Assembly: GCA_029783825.1 (NCBI GenBank)
Contig: JAREIK010000751.1
Coordinates: 115,001-179,000 of the forward strand
Length of the DNA stretch: 64,000 nucleotides
Source: Sapria himalayana
Taxonomy: Eukaryota > Streptophyta > Magnoliopsida > Malpighiales > Rafflesiaceae
Direction: 5' to 3'
In this document: one piece after another, positions 12,601-24,137 of the stretch
How the letters are laid out: the number at the start of each line of letters is the position of its first letter
Numbering within the stretch: the first letter of the stretch is position 1
The notes under the pieces: model-generated
Told to the model about the DNA's origin: nothing
What the model saw: only the letters and a program-made list of their open reading frames with translations
Databases searched by the model: none
Program-made: the position numbers and the translations under genes

Positions 12601-13485
12601 CATGTTTTATTTGTTGATTTATATTACCAAAAGTCTCTCTGTTCCATATTTTAATACAACTTTTTAGCCTATGTAGCTTTGTTGACAAAACCTGCATAAG
12701 TTTCCCCGGTGCTGGTTCTCTCCAAGATTCTCTAACCATTCTATCAAAGTCCGAGTGCTTAGCCCACATATTCTGAAACATAAAATCACCTCTAATAGAG
12801 AGATCTCTATGAATTGTTATGAGCAATGGGTTGTGGTCTGAACAGGTCCTTTTTAAATGTCTCAGCCCCGTGACCCCATTCGAGGCTGCCCATTTGGCAT
12901 TACACATGACCCTGTCCAGCCTTGCCCAAATTGCTCCTCTTCTATGCCAGTTATTACACCAGGTGTAATTTGAACCTATATAATCCACTTCCATTAAATT
13001 AGTGCTGGCGATAATGTCATTAAATTGTGACATCGCCACTGTGTTTGAGGTTTTACCACCTTTCTTTTCATGGACACTTCTTATGACATTAAAATCTCCT
13101 CCTATGATCCATGAAATGTTTTTAATTGCAATACTCTGCATTTCCTTCCATAGATCTAATCTAGCTTTTTTATCATTTTTAGCATAAACAACTGATATTA
13201 TTTCTTCTTTTTTTTATTAGTTTTAAAATTAACTATCTGTTCTGTATCTTTTAATATTTCAATGTCCAAATGGTCATGCCACATGATCCATAGTTTACTA
13301 TTCAAATTTGCAAATGCATTTTTGAACCCTAATTTTTCACTATATTTCATTAGTTGATCCTTTTGTACCATAGGTTCAGTTATAATTATTAACGAAATTT
13401 TATGAGTTTTTATTAATTGTTTTAGCCTATTAATTGATGGGTTATTTTCTACCCCTCTAATATTCCAATAAAGACACTTATCCAT
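9668..13485 (-). pseudogene. LINE B ORF2: endonuclease-RT-zf-RVT-RNase H
   Basis: The ORF starts MDKCLYWNIRGV at 13485. The endonuclease is open at 13198-13485, ends in a frameshift at an A-rich Lys run, and resumes at 12575-13141 with WIIGGDFN, TWCNNW, ARLDRVMCN and SDHNPLLI. RT is open for 315 codons at 11346-12293 with LDLSKAFDRVEW, SLRQGDPLSPLLF and YADD (11442-11456). It stops where about 87 bp present in other copies has been deleted between two AATAA-like words. The zinc-binding region has a TGA replacing a Cys (10592-10594). RNase H is open at 9668-10240 with TDGS and VDS, but the catalytic Glu is Lys (HSKIRAL). Confidence 0.92.
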
Positions 13486-14743
13486 TAATTACTGACTTTG
13501 CTTGAGATCTAGTTGTACATTTAGACTCGTAAGTCTTATTCAGATGTTTCTTCATGTTTCTTGGAGTTTTAGATATATTAGAAAAATTATGCATTATTTC
13601 ATTGTATTTTACCAGCTGCCCGAGGTGCATAGCCATCCTTTTTATGGATTCCATGGCTTGATCTTTGGATAGCTTTCCCCAATCTTCCTCATAAATTTCC
13701 AAATCATCTTTTATCTTTGCTAATGGACCTTCTCCATTTTCTTCTTCCTCGCTTAGTGAAGGGCAGCTAAATACCTCTGCATTCTCATCTGGAAAATCCA
13801 AGAGATCTTCATCCATCCAGCTGTAATCCTCGAGCTTTTCCTTTAAAACTCTTCTAACTTTGAGTTTTTTCCCCTTTCTCCCTTTAGCTTTCACCTTCTC
13901 CCATCCTTCTTCTGAATCCTTCCCTTCACCTTCTTCATTGTTTGTAACTCCCTTGACTTCCTTTCTACCCCATTTTTCTTCACCTCTACCCTTGACTTCC
14001 TGCTTATACCCCTTAACCCTCTCCTCTTTTCCCACCCTACATTCTTCTATACCGTGACCTATCCTTTTACAGCCAAGGCAGTATGATGGAAGGTTTTCGG
14101 GTATGGCTGTTTGCCAAAAACCTTCATATTGTTCATTATCCCCATTGCCTATCCATATTTTGCTAGGTGGCTCTGTGAGTAAGTTACATTCCACACATAC
14201 TCGAGCAGCTCCTATTCTAGTCATGGAAGATGTTGCTTCATCCTGAAGCATGGGCTTGGCGAAGCAAGAAGAGATGATATGTAGAGACTGCATGTTAAAT
14301 AAAAACAATGGAAGATTCGGCAATGTAATCCATACCGGCGCAATGGGAGCTTCTTCGAGGGGACTGAAGTTTTTCATCCACTTCAGAACACGCATAGGGA
14401 AGCCATCGACATACCATAGCCCTCTTTGCCACAGCCGATAATGATCCTCCTCCATACAGCATTAAAGAAAAATATGTTTGGCATCGTAATTGGAAAACTT
14501 CATGCTTCCTTTGAGCTTTAATGTAGTAATGAACTGTTATAGTACGTTTGCTCGAGGTCTACCATGGGAGAATTTCTCTACGAGCGTGTATTCGAAAGGT
14601 TCCAGAAACCTATGCATTTGCTCAGTGGAGAAGATGATAGCGGGACTCCCGTTCTTGGTTTCAAAAGTCCGTGGGTGATGCACGGTCCCTCTTGTAAAAA
14701 AGGCAAAGGATTTATTATTTAATAATAAATCTTTTTTCTCCAT
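13478..14743 (-). pseudogene. LINE B ORF1, DUF4283/CCHC gag-like, two stops
   Basis: A single reading frame runs from MEKKDLLLNNKSFAFF at 14743 to SVING-stop at 13478. It is interrupted by two TAA codons, near 14535 and 14465; the second matches a Gln of copy C. The DUF4283-like region holds KFSHGRPR and FPMRVLKWMKNFSPLEEAP. The zinc knuckle CLGCKRIGHGIEEC is complete (CX2CX4HX4C). A long charged, acidic linker follows, then the conserved KCTTRSQAK tail. ORF1 proteins of this type bind the element RNA. The ORF overlaps the ORF2 start by 8 nt. Confidence 0.9.
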
Positions 14744-14871
14744 TTTGAGCTTAATAGGAGCTTGATTTGAGCAAAAATAAAGATTTTCTCTCTCTAAAAA
14801 ATGGTATTTTATTTCTCTAGAATTTGAGAGCGTTTTTTGAAAAAGAAAACCTTCTTCTTCTTTTTGTTTTT
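14744..14871 (-). promoter_or_regulatory. LINE B 5' leader with GAGA repeats
   Basis: Two TAGAGA-type motifs are present (near 14783-14797 and 14809-14820), followed by AAATCAAGCTC and the ORF1 ATG. Beyond GAGAGC (14826-14831) a T-rich stretch with AAAAGAAAAC resembles the outermost sequence of H, suggesting a near-complete 5' end. Confidence 0.5.
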
Positions 14872-14887
14872 TTCTTCATCTTCTTTT
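14872..14887. repeat. Target-site duplication of LINE B, 5' side
   Basis: TTCTTCATCTTCTTTT is identical to 8724-8739 and is followed by TATTCC of the continuing tract. Confidence 0.6.
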
Positions 14888-15415
14888 TATTCCTCTTCTT
14901 CCTCTTTTTCTTCTTCATCTTTTTCTTTTTCCTCTACTTCTTCTTCCTCATCATCATCATCATCATCATCATCTTCTTCTTCTTCCTTTTCTTCTTCTTC
15001 TTCTTCTTCTTCCTCCTCCTCTTCTACTTCTTTTTTTTCTTCTTCTTCTTATACTTCTTCTTTATCTTCTTTTTCTTCTTCTTCTTTTTCCTCTTCTTCT
15101 TCTTCTTCTTCCTCTTATACTATTTCTTCTTCCTTTTCTTCTTCTTCTTCTTCTTTTTCTTCTTATTCTTCTTCTTCCTCTTCCTCTTCTTCTTGTTCCT
15201 AGTCTTCTTCTTCTTTTCCCACTTCTTCTTCTTCTTCTTCTTTTTCATCATCATCATCTTCTTCCTCTTCTTCTTCCTCCTTTTCTTCTTCGTCTTTTTC
15301 TTCTTCTTCCTCTTCTTCTTCCTTTTCTTCTTCTTTTTCTTCTTCCTCTTCTTCTTAATCTTCTTCCTCTTCTTCTTAATCTTCTTCTTCATCTTCTTCT
15401 TAATCTTCTTCTTCC

Positions 15416-15446
<31 letters not shown>

Positions 15447-15619
15447 TTTCTTCTTTTTTTTCTTCTTCTTCTTCTTATTCCTCTTCTTCTTCTTATTCTT
15501 CATCATCATCATCATCTTCTTCTTATTCTTCATCTTCCTATTCTTCTTCTCCTTCATCATCTTTCTCCTCTTCTTCTTATTCTTCGTCTTCCTATTATTA
15601 TTCTTCTTCATGTTCTTCT

Positions 15620-15666
<47 letters not shown>

Positions 15667-15676
15667 TTCTTTTTTT
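14872..15676. repeat. (TTC)n/(GAA)n tract between B and C
   Basis: This is 0.8 kb of TTC-rich repeat with (TCA)n patches at 14948-14971 and 15246-15258. It ends in T7 at 15670-15676, which is the reverse complement of LINE C's A tail. Confidence 0.93.
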
Positions 15677-17057
15677 AAATTCGTTTTATTATTGATAACC
15701 CTTTCTTTTGGCGGAGGAATACCATTTTTACAACCTATATCTACCCGTAGCCCTCTTACACCCATCTTAACCTTAAATCTACTAGCTAGCATATTGAATT
15801 ATAAAAAACATTCTCAAATAAACATTTATTCCCTTATATAAATTAAACTAGAATAAGCTAGAGGCTTTGCTCTAGTTTATTTAATTTTCGGCCCATCTTT
15901 CCCATTTTACTATTTTCGGGCCATCTTTTCGGCCCATCTTCTCATTTAAATTCTAGTAATGTTCGGCAGTTTCCTGAGCTCAGCATCTATCTCTCATCTT
16001 CCCCGTGTCTCGAGCTCTGCTATTCACGTCATTCCCGAATATTTTCAACCATCCTCCTTCTTTTATACACATCTGTGCCTGCAATATACAAAGAAAACGA
16101 GCGCGCCTACAATATAACTTATCTACCCTATTCCCCTTGTACCTTGTTATACTTATACAACATTTATAATTTCTTCGTTCGCTCCCATTCTCTTTGCCAT
16201 GCCTTTAATGCTCTGTCTATACGGCTTTTCACGAGTTGCAGCAAGACCTAAGACTTTCTGCATAACTCTCAGGAGAATAAGAATGTTCGCTTAAAATTAT
16301 AACGATAACTTAGCCAAAAAAAACCACCTCCAAACACGTGTAAATTGCACACCATATGATCACCCACAGGACCAGGTGATCAGTCGAGAATGACTCGAGC
16401 AGCAGTCAATAATCCAGTGATAAACAGCTTATGATTATATGATCTTATCAAAGGCAAAATATCTATAAACTGCATTATTTAACCTATAAAAATCCGCAAA
16501 GTTAGCAATTTAAAAACAAAAGGCTCCATCATAACATCTTCATCCTGCAAAGAAAACATAAACATATCTATACATGTGCATCATTCTGCCACTTTGTATG
16601 GAGCTGCACTGCTGAAAAGATGAAGACCTATACTTATCCAAAAAAACCCATGCATAGATCTAACCTACTTGCTTCTTTTTTTGGTTCTTTATTCTAAATT
16701 ATAGTCTAAATTTTATTTTAAAATTAACTCAGCCTCCACCCTTCCTAACTCCTAAAGCTTCTATTTAATAAAACACATACATTGTATAAAACTTTGACAT
16801 CTAATAACACAAAATTAAACCAGAAATTTTTATAACACATGACTCGGTAGGGCTGATACAGATTACAGGATGTTTCACTTCAGTAGGGCATGAGTGGTGA
16901 ACTGGTTAGAGCTTACCTGCAAGAAGAACAGACCAACACAAAAACCACAAAATCCCAGCACTTACCTTTTGCCTTCTATTTTTCTTTTGGACTAGCTTTG
17001 CAAGGACAGAAATTCCCCTGCAATGTCATATTCCAGCACAAAAATTCCAGCACAAAA
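15677..17057 (-). other. LINE C 3' UTR (1.4 kb, with GGCCCAT repeats)
   Basis: This is noncoding and longer than in other copies. The block at 15885-15940 holds three copies of a motif that reads AGATGGGCCGAAAA on the element strand (one variant is GGCCCG). The right-hand part (16840-17030) matches the G and H 3' UTRs (TGACTCGGTAGGGCTGATAC, then CTGCAAG and GGACAGAAATTCCCCTGC). Confidence 0.7.
15699..15733 (-). other. LINE C 3' terminal box
   Basis: The box differs from the consensus by CCCTTTC in place of CCCTCTC. This alters the 3' arm of the proposed CCTC/GAGG hairpin. Confidence 0.7.
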
Positions 17058-20000
17058 TTAAATTTTTATCATACCTTCCTGGGCTATTTTATTTGTTCTA
17101 ATATAATGAAATGTCATTTTGTCTAAACATGCTATTCCCTTTAGTTTATGTGTCATTGATTCCGCATCATATTCTATCTCTCCTTTAGTTGAGCCTATTC
17201 TAGATAGGCTATCCGCTAGATTATTAGCCTCCCTATATATATGTGTAATTGAAGCCTTCAATTCATCTAAAAGGCTAAAAATTACTTCTAGATCCTCTTC
17301 ATACCTCCATAAGATTTTCTTTTTAATTACTATTTTAACTAACAGTTTTGAGTCTACCTGAACTTCTATATTTTTAAAATTTAGCTTCTTACATATCTCT
17401 AATCCTGATTTCAAAGCTTTAATTTCTGATTCTAGGGCCGAAGAGGCTCTACTAGATCTGGTGAAAGCTTTCTTTACTATCCCTTTATGATCTCTTATTA
17501 CTCTACCTCCTCCTGCTATTCCAGTGTCCCTGTTGAAACTACCATCCGTATTAAGTGAAAATTTGCCAACCGGTGGAGTATTCCAATGTATACTTTTAGC
17601 CAATTGCTGATTTATAACTTTAAAAGTGAGGTCCCATGTTTTCTCGAGCTTCTTTTCTTGGTTCTTATTCTCTATTTTTATAGGTTTCATAATAGATATA
17701 TTAATTATCTCCTTTCTAATATCTTTTATTATTTCTATTAAATTCATCCTTTTATTTTAAAATTTACTTTTATTTAGAAATTTCCATATTCACCAGATAA
17801 TTAGGTGCGGTAATTTCTGATTAAGCCATTTTCTAGTGGGGCTTTTCGTATTTTCACTTTCCCATTTTTTAACTTTATCTATTAATCCATCATCTTTATT
17901 ACTTATTCATTTTTCCCCCTCCATCTCTTTCCATATTTCCGCTGCAATTGGCCCATTGGAAAATAAATCATCAGTTGTTTCAACTGCTTGTGAACAGCAT
18001 TCACATCTTGATGCTATTTTTATGCTTTTTTTTGTACATTCATATCTACCAGTATAGCATTCACTAGTGCCTTCCATGTGAAGGAATGCATTTTTTGCGG
18101 GATGTTTTCTTGCCATACCCATTTGAATAACGTTTGAGCCGGTTTTTTCTTTCTGACCAGATCTTTTGCCGACTTTAGAGAGAAGTTTCCTTGTGGCGTT
18201 AACGTCCATTTCTAGCCACTCTTCTTCAGCGTGGAGTGTGAGTCTACTATCTCCTTTTGTTTTTCCATTGCCTTCCAGCTGTTTGAAGCTTTCTTAAGGC
18301 TCTTATTCTTATTATCTAAATATTTAGCCCGCATGTATTTCGCCCAAAGATTATCACTTTCTTTAAGTCTCCACCAGCTTTTGCAATCCCAGGCAATGGC
18401 CGAGTCCTGTAGGCTCATTAAACCTAATCATGCTTCCTCTTTTGGGTAACAAATGACTTTCCAGTCCTTCCAGTGTAATTTATTTCTCCCTTATTTTTTA
18501 CCCCATAAGAAGTTTTCCATTTCCGATTCAAGTTTTTTAATAAATTTTTTAGGGGGATGAATAACTGATAAAATATGTGTTAGTGTGCTTTGTAAAACAT
18601 GTGAGAGCAGCGTTATCCTCCCCCCAAATCCCAGGAGCTCTTCTTTCCATCCTGCTATTTTCTTTCTTAGCTTATCTTGGAGGTAAGTTAGATATTCTTC
18701 CTTCAACTTCCCCTCATATATCGGACATCCTAAATACATTAATGCCGCTTTAATTTCTGAGAAACCTGTGATATTTTTAATTTTATTTACTAACTTTAAT
18801 TTTGCATTTTTAGCGAGCATAAACTGACATTTGCTTTTATTTACGATTTGACTTGTTTCTTTCTCAAATATTTGAAGAAGATCCATAAAATTCCTTAATG
18901 ACTTTGTACTAGCATTTGTAAAAATTATAAGGTCGTCCGCATAGGCTAAACAGCCTATTCTGGGTGTACTCTTTGGTTGTCTGAATGATATTATTTTACC
19001 TTCTGACATTCTCTTATTCAAGTTTCGAATTAATAATTCTAAGTAGATATCAAAAAGAAGAGGGGATAACGGGTCCCCTTGCCTTATACTTCTATTTGGT
19101 TTAAATTCCTCACTTATCTTTCCATTTATGATCACTCTTACCCAAGTACTTGAAATGCATCTGTATGTTAGATCTATGGTAAGCTCAGAGAGTCCGAACC
19201 TTCTCAACACAAAACAAAGGGTATCCCATTCTATCCTATCAAAGGCTTTCGATAGATCCAGCTTAACCACTAAGTTCTTTCCTCTTGTTTTACCTCCTAT
19301 TTCTTTCATCATTTCTGATGCAAGTTTTATATTTTCAATCATTAATCTGTTTTTGACGAACCCCGTTTATTCCTGAGATATTATTGATGGTAAAATTAAG
19401 CTTAGTCTATTTTGTAATATTTTTGCTAAAATTTTATAAATAGCATTACATAAACTTATAGGTCTATAATCCTCGCATTTCTATGGCGATTCTTTTTTTG
19501 GAATTAATACTATAAAAGATTTTGCCCATGATTTTGGGATTTCCGCCCCTACAAAAAAAACTTGTAATTGCGGGGACTAGCTCAGTTTTAACCGTGTGCC
19601 AGTTTGACTGGAAAAAATAGTTATTCCAACCGTCCGGTCCTGCAGCACTCTCTTTATCGAGGTTGAAAACTACCTCTTTTACTTCTGGTTCTTCCGGGAT
19701 CAATTCCATTAAATGGTTTTGAGCTTCCAGAATGGTTGCCCTAATCTCATGCATTAGAGAATTGTCTGCCCTATGTGACTGACTTCATAATTGGTTTTCA
19801 AAAAAGTTTTTAAAAAGAGTTCCTATTTCCTTTTCTTCTTCTACCCATTTTCCTTCTTCATTTTTTACTCCTTTAATTTTATTCTTTTGAGATTTTATTT
19901 TAGTCATATTATAAAAGAATTTAGTATTACGGTCGCCATCTTTTAACCATTTAATCTTTTCATGCTGTTTCCAATAAATTTCTTCCATGTGCAATTTCAA

Positions 20001-20982
20001 TCTTAGTTCTCCTTTAGCCTTACTTAGTTCTGACCGAGTTTCATTATTATTAATGGTGTCAAAATCTTATTCCAACTTGGCTACTTTTTCTTCCACTTTT
20101 TTTAACTCCTGATTTAAATTTCCAAAAACCTCTTTGTTCCATGTTTTTAAGCAAGCTTTTAGTCTCAGAAGCTTAATTGTTAGAGCTTGCATCGGCTTGC
20201 CCACCGTTGGCTCTTTCCAAGACTCTTTGACGAGACTTTCATAGCCTGCATGCTTTACCCACATATTTTGGAATTTAAAATTAGACGTGTTTCTCTGATG
20301 CCTTTGTATAGTGATAAGTAGTGGGTTGTGATCAGAACAAGTTCTATTTAAGTGTCTTACCCCCGTAGTCCCTTGTGAGGAGACCCACTTTGTATTACAC
20401 AAAACCCTATCTAGGCGAGCCCAGATAGCTCCTCTTTTTCACCAATTATTATACCAGGTGTATCTCGAGCCAGTGAAATCTATTTCTATTAGATTGGTAG
20501 TGGTTATTGTATCATTAAATTGATTTATGACTACCTTATCAGGAGGTTTACCTCATTTCTTCTCTAGAGGACTTCTAATTATATTAAAGTCCCCTCCTAT
20601 TATCCAAGGAGAGTTTCTGCTTGCTATATCTTTCATCTCCTCCCATAAAGCCAACCTAGATTGTTTATCGTTTTTTGCATACACTACTAAAATTATTCGA
20701 TCTGTGTTCTTATCTAATTTTAAGTGTATGATTTGTTCAGTATCTTTTAATATTTCTATTTCCAGCTTATTGTGCCATAGAATCCAAAGTTTGTTATTTG
20801 AGTTAGCATACGCATTTTTAAACCCTAAAATTTCACTATATTTAATTAATTGGTCTTGCACGACCATTGGCTCGGCAATGACCACTAAAGATATTTTATA
20901 TTTTTTTAATTAATAATCTTAATCTATTTGTCGTGGGGCTATTAGCTATTCCCCTAACATTCCAATATAGGCACCTATCCAT
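17058..20982 (-). pseudogene. LINE C ORF2: endonuclease-RT-zf-RVT-RNase H
   Basis: MDRCLYWNVRGI starts at 20982, inside the ORF1 stop. A frameshift near 20895 separates it from the endonuclease piece 20553-20885 (WIIGGDFN); the next piece, 20067-20402, has SDHNPLLI. Linker pieces are 19785-20000 and 19464-19754, the latter with a frameshift in a T8 homopolymer. The RT palm is open at 18491-19342 with LDLSKAFDRIEW, SIRQGDPLSPLLF and YADD (18933-18944). A TGA at 18428-18430 (EEA-stop-LGL) is shared with G and H. The zinc region is at 17907-18209 (CECC). RNase H at 17058-17747 is open with TDGS, SEIKAL, VDS and EANNLAD all present. Confidence 0.92.
20975..20982 (-). promoter_or_regulatory. ORF1 stop / ORF2 start overlap (ATGGATAG)
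   Basis: The 8-nt ATGGATAG contains the ORF2 ATG and the ORF1 TAG in different frames. The same geometry is seen at 3841-3848 (A), 13478-13485 (B), 29134-29141 (D), 43002-43009 (F, ATGTTTAA), 50890-50897 (G) and 60183-60190 (H). In E it has mutated to ATAGAGAG. Termination-coupled reinitiation is the likely use, by analogy with other LINEs such as SART1. Confidence 0.8.
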
Positions 20983-22366
20983 TAAAACCTAATTTGGCTT
21001 GAGCTCTAATTGTGCACTTAGATTCATAAATCATATTGGCATATTTCTTCATGTTCCTTACTATTTTAGGAGTGTGAGTAATTTCATGCATAATCTCATT
21101 ATATTTTACCTGTTTCCCAAGCACCATGGCCATTTGCTTCAAGGCCTCCATAGATTGAGTTCTTGAGAGATTTTCCCAATCTTCATTGTAGATAGATAAA
21201 TCATCCTTGGCTTTCTTCTCAAACTCCTCTTGAGATACATCGCCCTTGTTAATTGAAGGGCAACTAAAAATTACCGATTCATCTTCAGGGAAGTCCAGAA
21301 GATCCTCGTTTATCCACCCATAATCTTCAAGTTTTTCTTTCAATTCAATTCTAGTTCTAGGTCTTTTTTTATGTTTTCTCCTATGTTTTACCTCCTCCCA
21401 ACCTTCATTCAATCTATCCTCCTTCTCTACCTCTGATTTAACCTCTGCCGGGATTGCCTCTACTTGATTATTCTTTGAGTGTTTTGCTAAAAAACATGGG
21501 TCTCCTCCACTGTCCAGACCTTCTAGTTCTACAGTCGGCTGGATATTGTGTGTTTTCCGTGAGTTGTGAAGAGAGGCCTCCTCTTTCCTTAGCCATTGCA
21601 TTACCTTCTTACCTCCTCCATCCTTCTGCTGCCCGTTGTTCTTCTCCTCTTCCCCCACCTTGCACGAGGTAGTTTCATGCCCGAGCCTCTTGCAACTTAG
21701 GCAGTAAGAAGGAAGGCTTTCGGGGATGACTGTTTTCCAAAACCCCTCGGCCTGCTCACCTTCACCACTGCTTATCCATAGCTTGGCAGGTGGCTTAGTC
21801 AAGAGGTTAAGCTCGACACATATATGAGCTTTGTTCGGCCTTGACATGGCTACTGTGGCTTCGTCCCATAGCATGGGTTTTCCCAAACACGACGATATAG
21901 CATAGAGAGAATGTTCAGAGAATAAATGTAATGGCAGAAACGGCAATGTAAACCATACCGGGGCTATAGGCGCCTCTTCCAGAGGAGTGAAATCCTTTGT
22001 CCACTTCAGTATATGCATGGGGAAGCCGCCGACCTGCCATAATCCATGCTGCCATAGGCGATATTGATCCTCTAGTAGAGAGCATTGCAGCACGACGTGT
22101 TTAGCATCGAAGTCAACGAACTTCACCTTCCCCTTAAGCTTTAAATTGGCGATAAATTTTTGAACTCCTATTGCTCGAGGTCTGCCGTGGGAGAACTTAC
22201 CGATGAGCTTGTATTCGAAAGGTTCTAGCAGCCTTTGAGTTTCTTCGGCAGAGAAGATGATAACCGGGTGTCCATTTTTGTTCCCGTGAGTTCGTAATAT
22301 CGGCGCGGTCCCTTTCAAAATCGAGGCAAATGACTTATTATTTAATAATAAGTTGGTTTGCTCCAT
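20975..22366 (-). CDS. LINE C ORF1 protein, intact (463 aa), DUF4283 and CCHC knuckle
   Basis: This is the only uninterrupted ORF1 in the window. The start is the ATG at 22366-22364 (MEQTNLLLNNKSFASIL), matching D and G; a GTG two codons upstream is not needed. Residues 35-140 form the DUF4283-like region (KFSHGRPR, QCSLLEDQYRLWQ, FTPLEEAPIAPVWFTLP). Residues 222-235 are the zinc knuckle with C222, C225, H230 and C235. A long acidic linker contains a basic cluster (KHRRKHKKRPRTR) that could be a nuclear localisation signal. The C-terminal IYESKCTIRAQAK is conserved in all copies. The expected role is binding element RNA in the ribonucleoprotein. The TAG stop at 20975-20977 lies within the ORF2 start. 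Confidence 0.9.
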   Translation of the reverse strand: MEQTNLLLNNKSFASILKGTAPILRTHGNKNGHPVIIFSAEETQRLLEPFEYKLIGKFSHGRPRAIGVQKFIANLKLKGKVKFVDFDAKHVVLQCSLLEDQYRLWQHGLWQVGGFPMHILKWTKDFTPLEEAPIAPVWFTLPFLPLHLFSEHSLYAISSCLGKPMLWDEATVAMSRPNKAHICVELNLLTKPPAKLWISSGEGEQAEGFWKTVIPESLPSYCLSCKRLGHETTSCKVGEEEKNNGQQKDGGGKKVMQWLRKEEASLHNSRKTHNIQPTVELEGLDSGGDPCFLAKHSKNNQVEAIPAEVKSEVEKEDRLNEGWEEVKHRRKHKKRPRTRIELKEKLEDYGWINEDLLDFPEDESVIFSCPSINKGDVSQEEFEKKAKDDLSIYNEDWENLSRTQSMEALKQMAMVLGKQVKYNEIMHEITHTPKIVRNMKKYANMIYESKCTIRAQAKLGFNG

Positions 22367-22474
22367 TTTCACCTTGAATAGAGCTTGATTTGAGCAAAAA
22401 TGGAGAGTTTCTCTCTCTAGAAAGTGGAATTTTCTCTCTCTAGAGTTGAGAGCGTTTTTTTAGATTGATAGATC
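22367..22474 (-). promoter_or_regulatory. LINE C 5' leader with two GAGA repeats
   Basis: TCTAGAGAGAGAAA occurs twice on the element strand (22408-22421 and 22430-22444), about 23 bp apart. These lie between GAGAGCG and GCTCAAATCAAGCTC. Confidence 0.5.
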
Positions 22475-22588
22475 TCTTCTTCTTCTTCTTTTTCTTCCTC
22501 TTCTTCTTTTTCTTCTTCTTCTCCCTCTTCCTCTACTACTACTTCTTCTTCTTCTTCTTCCTTTTTTTTTTCTTCTTCATCTTCTTCC

Positions 22589-22620
<32 letters not shown>

Positions 22621-23467
22621 TACTCCTTTTTATTCTTCTTCTTCCTCTTATTATTCTTCTTTATCTCCATCTTCTTCTTCTCCTTCATCATCATCATCTT
22701 CTTCTCCATCTTCATCTTTTTCTTATTCTTCTAAATATTCTTATTCTTCTTCCTCCTTCCCTCTTCTTCCTCTGTCCCTCTTCTTCCTCCTTCTCACTTC
22801 TTCTTCTTCTTCTTCTTCTACTTTTTATCCGAGATCTTGCCCCACTTCTTCTTTTTCTTCTTATTGCTATTTTTCTTCTTCTTATTATTCTTGTAATTCT
22901 TCCACTTTTTCATCATATTCTTTTTCTTATTCTTATTCTTCATATTCTTAGTCTTCTACATCTTCTTCTTCTACTTTTTATTCTTTCACTTCATCTTCAT
23001 CATCATCTTCTTTTATTTCTTCATTTTTTTTCCTTCTTCCTCCTCCTTTTCTTATTCTTCATCTTTTTCTTCTTCTTCCTCTTCTTCTTCTTTTTCCTCT
23101 TCTTCTTCTTCTTCTTTTTCCTCTTCTTCTTCTTCTTTTTCCTCTTCTTCTTCTTCTTCATCTTCTTCTTACTCATCTTATTATTATTTTTCTTCCTCTT
23201 TGTTGTTTTCTTCTTTTTCTATATCTTCTTAAATTTTGAATTTTTTTCTCTTCTTTTTCTTCTTATTCTCCTCCTTATTATTATTCTTTTTCTACTATTC
23301 TTTTTATTTTTCTTCTTCTTTTTATTTTTTTTCTTCTTATTTTTCTTCTTTTTCTTCTTTCTCTCCTTCTCTATTTCTTCCTCTTCCACTCTTCTTCTTT
23401 TTTTAAATTCTTACACCTCTTCTTTTTTTTCTATTACTACTTGTTCTTCTTCTCCTTTTTTTTATTC

Positions 23468-23484
23468 TTCTCGTTCTTTTACTT
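23468..23484 (+). repeat. Paralogous empty site of the LINE G insertion
   Basis: TTCTCGTTCTTTTACTT occurs once here and continues directly to CTTCTTCTTCCTTGATTAC. The same word flanks LINE G on both sides (45769-45785 and 52381-52397), and the outer flanks of G match the sequence on either side of this site. Confidence 0.85.
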
Positions 23485-24120
23485 CTTCTTCTTCCTTGAT
23501 TACTACTTCTTTTTTTGCTTCTTATTCTCCTTCTCTTTCTTCTTATTTATCAGATTCCTTTTCATTTTAATTCATCTTCTTGTTATTTTTCTTTATTTTC
23601 TTCTTATTATTATTTTTCTTCATTTTCATCTTCTTATTATTCCAATTCTTTTTTTTCCTCTTCATTTTATTTCTACTCCTATTCTTATTTATCTTTTTTT
23701 CTCCCTCCGCTTCTTCTTCTACTTTTTCTTCATCATCTTCCTCTTATTATTATTATTATTATATTCTTCATCTTCCTCTTCTTCTTCTTTTTATTCTTCA
23801 AATTTTTATAATTCTCTTCTTGTTTTTCTTTTTATTCTTCTTCTTTTTATATTTCTTATTCTTCCACTATTTCTTCTTCTTCCTATTTTGTTCTTATTCT
23901 TCCTATTTTTATTTTTCTTCTTCCTCTTCTTCTTATCACTCTTCTTCTTCTACCTCATCTTCTTCTTTTCTTATTATTATTTTTACACTTCCTCTTCACC
24001 ATCTTCTTTGTCTTATTCTACTCACTCTTATTCTTCTTCATCTCTTCTTTTTTTTCTTATTCTTCTTTTTCTTCATCTTCCTCTTCATCATTCTTTTTCT
24101 TCATTTACTCCATATTTTTC

Positions 24121-24137
24121 TTCTTATCACTCTTCTT
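24121..24137. repeat. Target-site duplication of LINE D, 3' side
   Basis: TTCTTATCACTCTTCTT matches 30640-30656 at 16 of 17 positions. It directly precedes the T-run that is the complement of D's A tail. Confidence 0.75.

Larger units (their letters stand above)
8740..14871 (-). mobile_element. LINE copy B (full length, 6.1 kb)
   Basis: This is a complete element in the layout leader, ORF1, ORF2, 3' UTR and terminal box, bounded by 16-bp direct repeats in TTC sequence. Its 3' end is unusual: on the element strand it reads T10 then A4 rather than a simple A tail. ORF1 has two stops and a shared frame throughout. ORF2 has a frameshift, a deletion and stops. By sequence it groups with D and E rather than with C/G/H. 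Confidence 0.9.
15677..22474 (-). mobile_element. LINE copy C (full length, 6.8 kb, the only intact ORF1)
   Basis: This is a complete element of the C/G/H subfamily. Its target-site duplication cannot be assigned with confidence because both flanks are pure TTC: a 19-bp run ending TTTTT at 22475-22493 also fits the left flank. The 3' UTR is the longest in the set. It carries the subfamily TGA in ORF2 (18428-18430). Confidence 0.88.
22475..24137. repeat. (TTC)n/(GAA)n tract between C and D, carrying an empty site
   Basis: This imperfect tract has recognisable non-triplet landmarks that recur in the tracts around G. GAGATCTTGCCCCACTTCTT at 22831-22850 matches 45107-45126 with one change. CCTTGATTACTACT at 23493-23506 matches 52403-52416. 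It is therefore a paralogue of 44776-45785 joined to 52381-53086. Three 21-bp subrepeats (TTTTTCCTCTTCTTCTTCTTC) lie at about 23080-23150. Confidence 0.93.

Noticed and set aside
14824..15678. 284-codon Phe-rich frame that begins in the LINE B leader and runs into the TTC tract.
   Set aside because: Composition is only the TTC repeat read in one frame. The start lies in LINE leader sequence on the opposite strand.
22364..22372. GTG start two codons upstream for LINE C ORF1.
   Set aside because: The ATG at 22366 matches the start in B, D, G and H; a GTG start is not expected for a plant transcript.
15677..22493. 19-bp TTC run as the target-site duplication of C.
   Set aside because: Both flanks are pure TTC there, so any register matches; it is compatible but uninformative.
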